64,000 nt of DNA from NCBI RefSeq assembly GCF_900104845.1, contig NZ_FNSR01000001.1, positions 1,674,001 through 1,738,000 on the forward strand. The letters run 5' to 3'. The DNA comes from Paraburkholderia caballeronis. Its GTDB lineage: Bacteria; Pseudomonadota; Gammaproteobacteria; Burkholderiales; Burkholderiaceae. The position numbers were made by a program, and so were the translations under genes. Positions within the stretch are counted from its first letter, which is position 1. Every line of letters starts with the position of its first letter. A model generated the notes under the pieces. That model was not told the DNA's origin and ran no database searches. It worked only from the letters and a program-made list of their open reading frames with translations. Shown piece after piece: positions 53,718-62,939 of this stretch.

Positions 53718-54863
53718 ATGAGCGAGCCGCAGCACCCTTACGGGACAGACACGAATGCAGGCCGTCCGGCGCCCGGCGAGACGCCGCCGGCGGCCCAGGC
53801 TGCGCCCGATTCGGTTGCGGCGGTCGGCGCGCGGCTCGCGCAGTTGCGCGAGTCGAAGGGCTGGACGATCGAGGACGTGTCGGCCCGGCTGAAGGTGGCG
53901 GTGCCGAAGCTGCGCGCGATCGAAGCGGGCGACCTGAGCCGCCTGCCGGACACGACGTTCGTGCTCGGCGTGGTGCGCAGCTATGCGAAGATGCTCGGCG
54001 CCGATCCGGCGCCGTTCACCCAGGCGCTGCGCCGCGAACGCGGGCTGCCGCAGCCGGACCTGTCGATGCCGGCGGCGTCCGGCACGGACCTGCCGCGCGG
54101 AAAGGTGTCGCTGTCGCTCGGCAACAGCGGGATGCCGCGTCGCCGGTCGTGGCTGTGGGGCGTCGCAGCGGTGATCGTCGCGGTGATCGCGCTCGCGATG
54201 TGGCATACGAACGGCGGCGAGTCGTCCGCGTGGCTCGCGCGCCTGAAGGCGACCGCGAACGGCGCGGCGGGAACGGCGCAGAATGCGTCGGCGGCGAACG
54301 TCGCCGAAGGGCAGACGACAGGCGGCGCACAGGACGCCGCTTCGGCGCCGCAGGGCGACGAGCAGGCGGCCCAGGCGGGCGGCGATCAGGGTAATGCGCA
54401 GGAGGCAGCGGCGGATACGGCCGCGCAGCAGCCGGCATCGGCCGCGCCCGCTGCGGTTGCCCAGCAGCAGGCGCCGGCGCAGCCCGCGCAGGCGATGCAG
54501 CAGGCGGCTCCGGCCGTGCAACAGGCCGCGAGCGCCGCGGCGCCGGCCACGACGGCCGCTCGCCCGCAGCCGGCCAGCGCGCCCGCGGTCGCGGCGACGC
54601 AGCCGGCCGACGCGGACACGTCGACGTTCGCGATCCGCGTGACCCAGGACACGTGGGTCAGCGTGCGCCAGAAGGACGGCAAGGAAGTGTTCTCGGGTCT
54701 CGTCCACGGCAGCGACGCGCGCGAGATCAGCGGCGTCGCGCCGTTGAAGATCACGGTGGGCAACAAGGCCGGTATCGAGTCGATGACGCTCGACGGCCAG
54801 CCGGTCGACGCGACCAAGTACGCGTCGGCAAGGGGTAACGTGGCGCGTTTCATGTTGCCCTGA
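53718..54863 (+). CDS. rodZ: RodZ-like membrane-anchored helix-turn-helix protein
   Basis: Links MreB to the membrane and affects cell shape in E. coli. 381 aa. A cytoplasmic HTH domain lies at about 35-100 (REsKGWTIEDVSARLKVAVP region, ending RLPDTTFVLGVVRSYAKML), a membrane helix at about 145-165 (WLWGVAAVIVAVIALAMW), then an Ala/Gln/Pro-rich periplasmic linker to about 300, and a C-terminal DUF4115-type domain. Start is ATG at 53718; upstream frame residues are Arg-rich noise. ispG follows after a terminator. Domain layout matches RodZ, though sequence identity is expected to be low. Confidence 0.88.
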   Translation: MSEPQHPYGTDTNAGRPAPGETPPAAQAAPDSVAAVGARLAQLRESKGWTIEDVSARLKVAVPKLRAIEAGDLSRLPDTTFVLGVVRSYAKMLGADPAPFTQALRRERGLPQPDLSMPAASGTDLPRGKVSLSLGNSGMPRRRSWLWGVAAVIVAVIALAMWHTNGGESSAWLARLKATANGAAGTAQNASAANVAEGQTTGGAQDAASAPQGDEQAAQAGGDQGNAQEAAADTAAQQPASAAPAAVAQQQAPAQPAQAMQQAAPAVQQAASAAAPATTAARPQPASAPAVAATQPADADTSTFAIRVTQDTWVSVRQKDGKEVFSGLVHGSDAREISGVAPLKITVGNKAGIESMTLDGQPVDATKYASARGNVARFMLP

Positions 54864-54877
54864 CCGGAACAAGGTAC

Positions 54878-54915
54878 GCGTCGCGGCCCGGACAATCCGG
54901 GCCGCGACGCTTTTT
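54878..54915 (+). terminator. Terminator after the rodZ-like gene
   Basis: A perfect 14-bp stem (54878-54891 with 54897-54910) followed by TTTTT. It separates the rodZ-like gene from ispG, so ispG must have its own promoter or rely on read-through. Confidence 0.85.
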
Positions 54916-54969
54916 CAATTCGCGCGGGCCGCGATGCGCGGCGTGCGTGCGGCGTAAATGGGTTTTTCG

Positions 54970-56277
54970 ATGCAATCCGAACCGCAATCCCAATCCAGCA
55001 GCAGTCAGATCTGTTCGACCGAGCCGGTCCTCGGCGGTCACGCGCCGCGTCGGAAGTCGCACGCGGTCGACGTGCGCTGGGGCGGTCAGCTGGTGACGAT
55101 CGGCGGCGACGCGCCGGTGCGCGTGCAGTCGATGACGAACACGGACACCGCGGACGCGATCGGCACCGCAATCCAGATCAAGGAACTCGCGCAGGCCGGT
55201 TCGGAACTGGTCCGCATCACGGTCAACACGCCGGAAGCGGCGGCCGAGGTGCCGGCGATCCGCGAGCAGCTCGACCGGATGGGCGTGATGGTGCCGCTCG
55301 TCGGCGACTTCCATTACAACGGCCACCTGCTGCTGCGCGACTATCCGGGCTGCGCGGAGGCGCTGTCGAAGTACCGTATCAATCCGGGCAACGTCGGCCA
55401 GGGCGCGAAGCGCGACACGCAGTTCGCACAGATGATCGAAGCGGCGATCAAGTACGACAAGCCGGTGCGGATCGGCGTGAACTGGGGCAGCCTCGACCAG
55501 GACCTGCTCGCGCGGATGATGGACGAGAACGCCGCGCGCAGCACGCCGTGGGAGGCGCAGAGCGTGATGTACGAGGCGCTGATCCAGTCGGCGATCGGCT
55601 CGGCGGAACGCGCGGTCGAACTCGGGCTCGGTCGCGACAAGATCGTCCTCTCGTGCAAGGTCAGCGGCGTGCAGGATCTGATCGCCGTGTACCGGGAACT
55701 CGCGCGCCGCTGCGAGTTCGCGCTGCACCTCGGGCTGACCGAGGCGGGCATGGGCTCGAAGGGCATCGTCGCGTCGACGGCCGCGCTGTCGGTGCTGTTG
55801 CAGCAGGGCATCGGCGACACGATCCGCATCTCGCTGACGCCGGAGCCGGGCGCGTCGCGCACCGGCGAAGTGATCGTCGGCCAGGAAATCCTGCAGACGA
55901 TGGGGCTGCGCTCGTTCACGCCGATGGTGATCGCATGCCCCGGCTGCGGCCGCACGACGAGCACGCTGTTCCAGGAACTCGCGTCGCAGATCCAGACCTA
56001 CCTGCGCACGCAGATGCCGGTATGGCGCGACCAGTTCCCCGGCGTCGAGAAGATGCACGTCGCGGTGATGGGTTGCATCGTCAACGGTCCGGGCGAATCG
56101 AAGCAGGCGAACATCGGCATCAGCCTGCCGGGCTCGGGCGAGAACCCGGCCGCGCCGGTCTTCATCGACGGCGAGAAGGTGAAGACGCTGCGCGGCGAGC
56201 GCATCGCCGAAGAATTCCAGCAGATCGTGAGCGACTACGTCGAACGCACGTACGGCCGCGCGGCCGTGCTCAACTGA
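54970..56277 (+). CDS. ispG: 4-hydroxy-3-methylbut-2-enyl diphosphate synthase
   Basis: [4Fe-4S] enzyme of the MEP isoprenoid pathway that makes HMBPP. 435 aa (E. coli 372); beta-proteobacterial proteins have the longer form. Cluster ligands are C323, C326 (CPGCGRTT) and C369 ([10 protein letters not shown]). The start at 54970 gives the usual MQSE... N-terminus; 54958 would add four residues. Downstream of the rodZ-like terminator, 21 bp before hisS. Depends on Fe-S assembly, e.g. by the isc operon. Confidence 0.95.
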   Translation: MQSEPQSQSSSSQICSTEPVLGGHAPRRKSHAVDVRWGGQLVTIGGDAPVRVQSMTNTDTADAIGTAIQIKELAQAGSELVRITVNTPEAAAEVPAIREQLDRMGVMVPLVGDFHYNGHLLLRDYPGCAEALSKYRINPGNVGQGAKRDTQFAQMIEAAIKYDKPVRIGVNWGSLDQDLLARMMDENAARSTPWEAQSVMYEALIQSAIGSAERAVELGLGRDKIVLSCKVSGVQDLIAVYRELARRCEFALHLGLTEAGMGSKGIVASTAALSVLLQQGIGDTIRISLTPEPGASRTGEVIVGQEILQTMGLRSFTPMVIACPGCGRTTSTLFQELASQIQTYLRTQMPVWRDQFPGVEKMHVAVMGCIVNGPGESKQANIGISLPGSGENPAAPVFIDGEKVKTLRGERIAEEFQQIVSDYVERTYGRAAVLN

Positions 56278-56298
56278 ACTCCCGCAATCGCTTATCAG

Positions 56299-57636
56299 AT
56301 GACTGAACAGAAGAGAAAGGCCGAAAAGCTGTCCGGCGTGAAGGGCATGAACGATATCCTCCCGCAGGACGCGCACCTGTGGGAGTTCTTCGAATCGACG
56401 GTGAAGTCGATGCTCCGTTCGTACGGATACCAGAACATCCGCACGCCGATCGTCGAGCATACGCAACTGTTCACGCGCGGGATCGGCGAGGTGACCGACA
56501 TCGTCGAGAAGGAGATGTACAGCTTCACCGACGCGCTGAACGGCGAGAACCTGACGCTGCGCCCGGAGAACACCGCGGCTGTCGTGCGCGCGTCGATCGA
56601 GCACAACCTGCTGTACGACGGCCCGAAGCGGCTGTGGTATGTCGGCCCGATGTTCCGTCACGAGCGTCCGCAGCGCGGCCGCTACCGGCAGTTCCATCAG
56701 GTCGGCGTCGAGGCGCTCGGTTTCGCCGGCCCTGATGCGGACGCGGAAATCATCCTGATGTGCCAGCGCCTGTGGGACGACCTCGGGCTGACCGGCATCA
56801 AGCTCGAAATCAACTCGCTCGGTCTCGCGGAAGAGCGCGCCGCGCATCGCGTCGAACTGATCGCCTATCTGGAAAAGCACGTCGACGCGCTCGACGAGGA
56901 CGCGAAGCGCCGCCTGTACACGAACCCGCTGCGCGTGCTCGACACGAAGAATCCCGCGCTGCAGGAGATCGCCGCGAACGCGCCGAAGCTGATCGACTTC
57001 CTCCGCGACGAATCGCGTGCGCATTTCGACGGGCTGCAACGGATCCTGAAGGCGAACAACATTCCGTTCACGATCAACCCGCGTCTCGTGCGCGGTCTCG
57101 ATTACTACAACCTGACCGTGTTCGAATGGATCACCGATAAGCTCGGCGCGCAGGGCACGGTGGCCGCGGGCGGCCGCTACGATCCGCTGATCGAGCAGCT
57201 CGGCGGCAAGCCGACCGCCGCATGCGGCTGGGCGATGGGCGTCGAGCGGATCCTCGAACTGCTGAAGGACGAGAACCTCGTGCCGGAAGCGGACGGCTGC
57301 GACGTGTACGTCGTGCATCAGGGCGACGCGGCGCGCGACCACGCGTTCATCGTCGCGGAACGGCTGCGCGACACGGGCCTCGACGTGATCCTGCATTGCA
57401 GCGCCGACGGCCAGTCCGCGAGCTTCAAGTCGCAGATGAAGCGCGCCGACGCGAGCGGCGCGGCGTTCGCGGTGATCCTCGGCGACGACGAAGTCGCGCA
57501 GGGCGTCGCGGGCGTGAAGCCGCTGCGCGGCGTCGCGGCGGACGCGCGCAACGAGCAGCAAGCGGTCGCGCTCGGAGACTTGACCGAATATCTAATCAAT
57601 GCGATGGTTGCATCCGCCGAAGACGGCGACGACTGA
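56299..57636 (+). CDS. hisS: Histidyl-tRNA synthetase
   Basis: Class II synthetase that charges tRNA-His. 445 aa. Motif 2 appears in [19 protein letters not shown], the histidine-A loop in LVRGLDYYN, and the C-terminal anticodon domain begins near 340. Start is ATG at 56299, 21 bp after ispG; yfgM follows after 76 bp. The order ispG-hisS-yfgM-bamB-der equals that of E. coli. Confidence 0.98.
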   Translation: MTEQKRKAEKLSGVKGMNDILPQDAHLWEFFESTVKSMLRSYGYQNIRTPIVEHTQLFTRGIGEVTDIVEKEMYSFTDALNGENLTLRPENTAAVVRASIEHNLLYDGPKRLWYVGPMFRHERPQRGRYRQFHQVGVEALGFAGPDADAEIILMCQRLWDDLGLTGIKLEINSLGLAEERAAHRVELIAYLEKHVDALDEDAKRRLYTNPLRVLDTKNPALQEIAANAPKLIDFLRDESRAHFDGLQRILKANNIPFTINPRLVRGLDYYNLTVFEWITDKLGAQGTVAAGGRYDPLIEQLGGKPTAACGWAMGVERILELLKDENLVPEADGCDVYVVHQGDAARDHAFIVAERLRDTGLDVILHCSADGQSASFKSQMKRADASGAAFAVILGDDEVAQGVAGVKPLRGVAADARNEQQAVALGDLTEYLINAMVASAEDGDD

Positions 57637-57712
57637 TCGCGACGCTTGTCAAGCGACAGCGGGCCTCGCAGCCCGCTGACACCAATCAGGAAAAACGAGG
57701 AATCGCTTCGCG

Positions 57713-58342
57713 ATGAGTTACCACGACGAACAGGAATCGATCGAGAGCTTCAAGGCCTGGTGGGCGCAGTGGGGCAATGCGGCTACGTGGGTCGTGCTGA
57801 TCGCGCTGCTCGGACTCGCGGCCTGGAACGGCTGGAATTACTGGCAGCGTCGCCAGGCGGCCGAGGCCGCGGTGCTGTACGACCAGGTGCAGCAGGCTGT
57901 CGCGACCGGCGACAAGGCGCTGTTCACGCGGATCGCGTCGGACATGGAAGACCGCTTCGGCGGCACTGCGTATGCGCAGATGACCGCGCTCGGCGTCGCG
58001 AAGGCGATGTACATGGCGGGCGACGCGGCAGGCGCGAAGGCGCAGCTGCAATGGGCGGCCGACCATGCGAAGGACGACGAATTCCGTCAGATCGCGAAGC
58101 TGCGTCTCGCGTCTCTGCTGCTCGACGAAAAGGCCTACGATCAGGGCCTCGCGTTGATTCCGCAGCCCGATTCGGGTCCGTTCAAGGGGCTCGTCGCGGA
58201 TGCGCGCGGCGACCTGCTCGCGGCGGCCGGCAAGCGCGACGACGCGCGTGCGGCCTACAAGCTCGCGCTCGACAATCTGCCCAAGGACAATCCGTCCGAC
58301 CGGCAGTTGATCCAGTTCAAGCTGGATGCGCTGGGCGGCTGA
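57713..58342 (+). CDS. yfgM: YfgM-like ancillary translocon protein (TPR)
   Basis: 209-aa protein with a short cytoplasmic N-terminus (SYHDEQESIESFKAWW), one transmembrane helix (about 22-40) and a periplasmic TPR-type domain. This is the YfgM layout; in E. coli YfgM associates with SecYEG and PpiD in protein export. Start is ATG at 57713. bamB follows after 52 bp. The assignment rests on domain layout and synteny. Confidence 0.9.
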   Translation: MSYHDEQESIESFKAWWAQWGNAATWVVLIALLGLAAWNGWNYWQRRQAAEAAVLYDQVQQAVATGDKALFTRIASDMEDRFGGTAYAQMTALGVAKAMYMAGDAAGAKAQLQWAADHAKDDEFRQIAKLRLASLLLDEKAYDQGLALIPQPDSGPFKGLVADARGDLLAAAGKRDDARAAYKLALDNLPKDNPSDRQLIQFKLDALGG

Positions 58343-58394
58343 GTGCGCGCCCGCGCGGTTTATCAATCCCTTACCAATCTTGCTTCGTTCACCG

Positions 58395-59540
58395 ATGAAT
58401 CTGCTGAAACGATACGTTGTGCCCGTTGCCTGTGCGATGGCCGTCCTGGCGATGACGGCTTGCTCATCGACGAAAGACGAGCGCCGCGTGCCGGTGCCAC
58501 TGGTTGACTTCAAGCCGGTGCTCGATGTGCAGCAGGTGTGGAAGTCGAGCGTCGGCAAGGCCGGGCGCTACCTGTTCTCGCCGGTCGCCGTCGGCGACGC
58601 GGTGTTCGCGGCGGGCCAGAACGGCTCGGTCGCGAAGATCGACGCGCAGACCGGCAAGGACATCTGGCGCACGAAACTGAAGGACGACCTGTCCGCGGGC
58701 GTCGGCAGCGACGGCAACCTGACCGCGGTCGGCGGCCTGAAGGGCGACGTGTACGTGCTCGGGCCGGACGGCAAGCTGTCGTGGCATGCGAGCGCGCCGG
58801 GCGAGATCATCTCGCCGCCGCTCGTCGGCAACGGCTTCGTCGTGGTGCGCACGATCGACGGACAGATCGTCGCGTTCAACGCGCAGACCGGCGAGCAGAA
58901 GTGGGTGTACCGCAACCGCGCGGTGCCGTTGAACCTGCGCGTGTCGGCCGGCATGACGTTCGCCGGCGACGCGGCGGTGCTCGCGGGTTTCCCGGGCGGT
59001 TCGTTCGCGGCGATCAATCTGCAGACGGGCGACGCGTTCTGGGAAGCGCCGGTGTCGTATCCGAAGGGCGTGACCGAGGTCGAGCGGATCAACGACGTCA
59101 GCGGTCCGCCGACGCTGATCGGCGCGATCACGTGCGCGGTTACGTTCCAGGGGCAGGTCGCGTGCTTCGACGCGAACGCGGGCCGCGTGATCTGGCAGAA
59201 GGCGTTCTCCAGCACGAGCGGCATCGCGCAGGACGAGCGGCTCGTCGTCGGCGGCGACGACTGGTCGGTGATCAAGGCGTTCGACGTGTCGAGCGGCGCG
59301 CAACTGTGGACCACCGACAAGCTGAAGAACCGCAGCGTCAGCGTGCCGGCGATCCTCGGCCACGCGGCGGTGTTCGGCGACTACAAGGGCTTCGTGCACT
59401 TCCTGTCGCTCGACGACGGCAGCTTCGTGTCGCGCGTGAAGACGGACGGCAGTCCGATCACCGCCGCGCCGGTGCTGTCCGGCAGCACGCTCGTCGTGCA
59501 GACGAGCGACGGCGACCTGTACGGTCTGCGTCCGCGCTGA
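58395..59540 (+). CDS. bamB: Outer-membrane assembly lipoprotein BamB
   Basis: Eight-bladed beta-propeller lipoprotein of the BAM complex. 381 aa. The lipobox LAMTAC places the lipidated cysteine at C23, followed by PQQ-like repeats (e.g. VAKIDAQTGKDIWRT, IVAFNAQTGEQKWVY, FAAINLQTGDAFWEA). Start is ATG at 58395; the upstream in-frame extension is rejected. It lies between yfgM and der. Confidence 0.96.
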   Translation: MNLLKRYVVPVACAMAVLAMTACSSTKDERRVPVPLVDFKPVLDVQQVWKSSVGKAGRYLFSPVAVGDAVFAAGQNGSVAKIDAQTGKDIWRTKLKDDLSAGVGSDGNLTAVGGLKGDVYVLGPDGKLSWHASAPGEIISPPLVGNGFVVVRTIDGQIVAFNAQTGEQKWVYRNRAVPLNLRVSAGMTFAGDAAVLAGFPGGSFAAINLQTGDAFWEAPVSYPKGVTEVERINDVSGPPTLIGAITCAVTFQGQVACFDANAGRVIWQKAFSSTSGIAQDERLVVGGDDWSVIKAFDVSSGAQLWTTDKLKNRSVSVPAILGHAAVFGDYKGFVHFLSLDDGSFVSRVKTDGSPITAAPVLSGSTLVVQTSDGDLYGLRPR

Positions 59541-59871
59541 TCCGTCGAAGGCCGGGCTGCGGTGCGCCGGACGCGTGTCGTCCGGCGCCGGTCGCGCGCC
59601 CGGCTTTATGCCGTGCCGGCTCGCGCCGGCGCGGCGAACCGCGCAGAAAGCCGGCTCATGCCGGCTATGCGCATTCATGAGCGATTCATGAAGGAATCCG
59701 CGTCGCGCGGCCTGCGCGCGGCGTCTGCCCGGCCATGCCGCGCCCGTTGCGCGCGGCGGCCGCGGCAAATTTCGTGATAACTTGCCATTCATGCCGCCGC
59801 GCGTCTCGCGCGGCGTTGCTGCGCATCGCGCCGGGCGGCCCGGCGTCGCGCCTTACGACAGAAACGATCAG
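59541..59871. other. 331-bp region between bamB and der with short hairpins
   Basis: No gene was recognised. GCCGGC-TCGC-GCCGGC (59615-59630) and GCCGGC-TCAT-GCCGGC (59650-59665) are two near-identical short hairpins 35 bp apart, and ATTCATGA occurs twice (59673-59680, 59684-59691). No U-tract follows, so they are not clear terminators. A der promoter was not recognised. Confidence 0.5.
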
Positions 59872-61209
59872 ATGAAACCCGTAATCGCCCTCGTCGGGCG
59901 CCCCAATGTGGGGAAGTCCACGCTGTTCAACCGGCTCACGCGCTCGCGCGACGCGCTGGTCGCCGACCTGCCCGGTCTCACGCGCGACCGCCACTACGGT
60001 GAAGGGCGCGTCGGCGACCGGCCGTATCTGGTCGTCGATACCGGCGGCTTCGAGCCGGTCGCGAAGGACGGCATCCTGCACGAGATGGCGCGTCAGACGC
60101 GTCAGGCGGTGGAGGAAGCGGACATCGTCGTGTTCATCGTCGACGGCCGCAACGGGCTCGCGCCGCAGGACAAGACGATCGCCGACTATCTGCGCAAGAC
60201 CGGCCGGCCGATCTTCCTCGTCGTGAACAAGTCCGAAGGGATGAAATACACCGCGGTCGCGGCGGACTTCTACGAACTCGGCCTCGGCGATCCGCGCGCG
60301 ATCTCGGCCGCGCACGGCGACGGCGTGACGGAGATGATCAGCGAGGCGCTCGACGTCGCGTACGCGGGTCAGCCGGAAGAAAGCGAAGAAGACGCCGATG
60401 CGCGCGGCATCAAGATTGCAATCGTCGGCCGGCCGAACGTCGGCAAGTCCACGCTCGTGAACACGCTGATCGGCGAGGACCGCGTGATCGCGTTCGACAT
60501 GCCGGGCACGACGCGCGACTCGATCTACGTGGACTTCGAACGCAGCGGCAAGAAGTACACGCTGATCGACACGGCCGGTTTGCGCCGGCGCGGCAAGGTG
60601 TTCGAGGCGATCGAGAAGTTCTCGGTCGTGAAGACGCTGCAGTCGATCTCGGATGCGAACGTCGTGATCCTGCTGCTCGATGCGCATCAGGACATCTCGG
60701 ACCAGGACGCGCACATCGCGGGTTTCGTCGTCGAGCAGGGGCGTGCGCTCGTGGTCGGCGTGAACAAGTGGGACGGTCTCGACGACCATGCGCGCGAGCG
60801 CGCGAAACACGATCTCCAGCGCAAGCTGAAGTTTCTGGAGTTCGCGAAATTCCACTTCATTTCGGCGACCGAGAAGTTCGGCATCGGCGCGTTGATGCGC
60901 TCGGTGGACAACGCGTATGCGGCCGCGATGGCGAAGCTGCCGACGCCGCGCCTGACGCGCGCGCTGATCGACGCGGTGCAGTTCCAGCAGCCGCGTCGTC
61001 GCGGCCCGGTGCGGCCGAAGCTGCGTTATGCGCACCAGGGGGGACAGAACCCGCCGATCATCGTGATCCACGGCAATGCGCTCGATGCGGTAACCGACAC
61101 CTATAAGCGTTATCTGGAGAATCGCTTCCGGGAAACTTTCTCCCTGACTGGCACTCCATTGCGCATAGAGTTTCGTTCCTCGACGAATCCCTACGCGGAG
61201 AAGGACTGA
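59872..61209 (+). CDS. der: Ribosome biogenesis GTPase Der
   Basis: Essential tandem-GTPase (EngA) needed for 50S assembly. 445 aa. It has two GTPase domains: the first P-loop GRPNVGKS is at 9-16, the second at 186-193, each followed by its own NKxD (VNKSEG and NKWDG) elements, and a C-terminal KH-like domain from about 355. Start is ATG at 59872. hfq follows 144 bp later. Confidence 0.98.
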   Translation: MKPVIALVGRPNVGKSTLFNRLTRSRDALVADLPGLTRDRHYGEGRVGDRPYLVVDTGGFEPVAKDGILHEMARQTRQAVEEADIVVFIVDGRNGLAPQDKTIADYLRKTGRPIFLVVNKSEGMKYTAVAADFYELGLGDPRAISAAHGDGVTEMISEALDVAYAGQPEESEEDADARGIKIAIVGRPNVGKSTLVNTLIGEDRVIAFDMPGTTRDSIYVDFERSGKKYTLIDTAGLRRRGKVFEAIEKFSVVKTLQSISDANVVILLLDAHQDISDQDAHIAGFVVEQGRALVVGVNKWDGLDDHARERAKHDLQRKLKFLEFAKFHFISATEKFGIGALMRSVDNAYAAAMAKLPTPRLTRALIDAVQFQQPRRRGPVRPKLRYAHQGGQNPPIIVIHGNALDAVTDTYKRYLENRFRETFSLTGTPLRIEFRSSTNPYAEKD

Positions 61210-61272
61210 AACCCTTCTGCGGGCCGCTCCTGGCCGGATGGGTACGTCCCTCGCGCCTGAACGAGAATCGGC

Positions 61273-61278
61273 TATAGT
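61273..61278 (+). promoter_or_regulatory. Candidate -10 box of hfq
   Basis: TATAGT lies 75 bp before the hfq ATG in a 144-bp gap; no clear -35 was found. In E. coli hfq has several promoters, so this may be one of more. Confidence 0.4.
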
Positions 61279-61353
61279 GTAGCGATTGGCGGCGGATTTC
61301 TTTTTCTTCGTCGCCGATCCGAGTTAAACCTGCAAAAAAATACGGAGTTTGCT

Positions 61354-61590
61354 ATGAGCAACAAAGGGCAATTGTTACAAGACCCGTTTCTGAACGCGCT
61401 GCGCAAGGAGCACGTGCCTGTTTCGATCTATCTGGTCAACGGCATCAAGCTTCAAGGGAACATCGAATCGTTCGACCAGTACGTCGTGTTGCTCCGTAAT
61501 ACGGTTACCCAGATGGTGTACAAGCACGCTATCTCCACGGTCGTTCCTGCCCGTCCGGTGAATTTCCACCCGGACGCCGAAACGGCCTGA
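61354..61590 (+). CDS. hfq: RNA chaperone Hfq
   Basis: Hexameric Sm-like RNA chaperone that pairs small RNAs with mRNAs. 78 aa. The Sm1 region ([19 protein letters not shown]) and Sm2 region ([12 protein letters not shown]) match the E. coli protein, and the C-terminal tail is short. Start is ATG at 61354 behind ACGGAG. It is followed by hflX, the order also found in E. coli. Confidence 0.98.
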   Translation: MSNKGQLLQDPFLNALRKEHVPVSIYLVNGIKLQGNIESFDQYVVLLRNTVTQMVYKHAISTVVPARPVNFHPDAETA

Positions 61591-61648
61591 TCGTCTCACG
61601 GCCGGCGCGGGCCGCTTCTTCATCCTGTCCCGTCCGGCCGTTTCCACC

Positions 61649-62836
61649 TTGAATTCCGCCAATTTGATCAACGCAGCGCTCGTCGGCATCGACTTCGGCA
61701 AGACCGATTTCGAAGCCAGTCTCGAAGAACTCAGCCTGCTCGCGCAAAGCGCGGGCGCCCATCCCGCCGTTACCTTGACCGGGCGACGCACGAGTCCCGA
61801 TGCCGCGATGTTCGTCGGCAGCGGCAAGGCCGAAGAACTGCGCGTCGCATGCGAAGCGAACGACGTCGAGATCGTGATCTTCAATCACGCGCTCGCGCCG
61901 GCCCAGCAACGCAATCTGGAGCGCGCGCTTAATCGCCGCGTGATCGACCGCACCAGCCTGATCCTCGACATCTTCGCGCAGCGCGCGCGCAGCCACGAAG
62001 GCAAGCTGCAGGTCGAGCTTGCACAGTTGCAGTATCTTTCCACTCGCCTCGTGCGCGCATGGACTCACCTTGAACGGCAGAAAGGCGGTATCGGTCTGCG
62101 CGGTCCTGGCGAAACGCAGCTCGAAACCGACCGCCGGCTGATCGGCGAGCGCATCAAGATGCTGCAGGGCCGGCTCGCGAAGCTGCGCCGCCAGCATGGC
62201 ACGCAGCGCCGTCAGCGGCAGCGCGCCCGCACGATGTCGGTGTCGCTCGTCGGTTATACGAACGCGGGCAAATCGACGCTGTTCAACGCGTTGACGAAGG
62301 CGCAGGCGTATGCGGCCGACCAGCTGTTCGCGACGCTCGACACGACGTCGCGCCGCGTGTATCTCGGCGACGAGGTCGGCCAGGTGGTGATGTCCGACAC
62401 CGTCGGCTTCATTCGCGAGCTGCCGCACCAACTGGTCGCCGCGTTTCGTGCGACGCTCGAAGAAACAGTGCAGGCCGACCTGCTGCTGCACGTCGTCGAT
62501 GCGTCGAGCGCGGTGCGGCTCGAACAGATCGAGCAGGTGAACGGCGTGTTGCGCGACATCGGCGCGGACGCGATCCGGCAGGTGCTGGTGTTCAACAAGA
62601 TTGACGCGGTGCCTGAACTGGCGGCCCGCGGCGGGACGGTCGAACGGGATGAGTATGGTAATATTTCGCGCGTCTTTTTGAGCGCGCGCACCGGCGCCGG
62701 ACTCGATGCGCTGCGCGCCGCGATCGCCGAAATCGCCTCGGCCGAACCGCTTGCAGACGCGTCTCAGACCCTGACCGCCGACGACTGGTACGCAGCACTG
62801 CACGAACCTCGCAAGGTGCCCGAGCACGGCCACTGA
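61649..62836 (+). CDS. hflX: GTPase HflX
   Basis: Ribosome-associated GTPase that splits stalled or heat-damaged 70S ribosomes. 395 aa. The N-terminal HflX domain (to about 185) contains GKAEELR and TERQKGGIGLRGPGE-like segments; the GTPase domain starts with GYTNAGKST (G202 onward), then a DTVGFI switch and NKID. It starts with TTG at 61649; an in-frame TTG also occurs at 61664. It lies between hfq and hflK. Confidence 0.95.
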   Translation: MNSANLINAALVGIDFGKTDFEASLEELSLLAQSAGAHPAVTLTGRRTSPDAAMFVGSGKAEELRVACEANDVEIVIFNHALAPAQQRNLERALNRRVIDRTSLILDIFAQRARSHEGKLQVELAQLQYLSTRLVRAWTHLERQKGGIGLRGPGETQLETDRRLIGERIKMLQGRLAKLRRQHGTQRRQRQRARTMSVSLVGYTNAGKSTLFNALTKAQAYAADQLFATLDTTSRRVYLGDEVGQVVMSDTVGFIRELPHQLVAAFRATLEETVQADLLLHVVDASSAVRLEQIEQVNGVLRDIGADAIRQVLVFNKIDAVPELAARGGTVERDEYGNISRVFLSARTGAGLDALRAAIAEIASAEPLADASQTLTADDWYAALHEPRKVPEHGH

Positions 62837-62939
62837 CCCGCTGCCCGGCGCCATGCCAACGGAAGACCGCGCAGTAACTAACTAACCGCGCGCTCCCCGC
62901 ATGCAACGACCCGCTGTCAACTCTGGTGAACGAACACAG

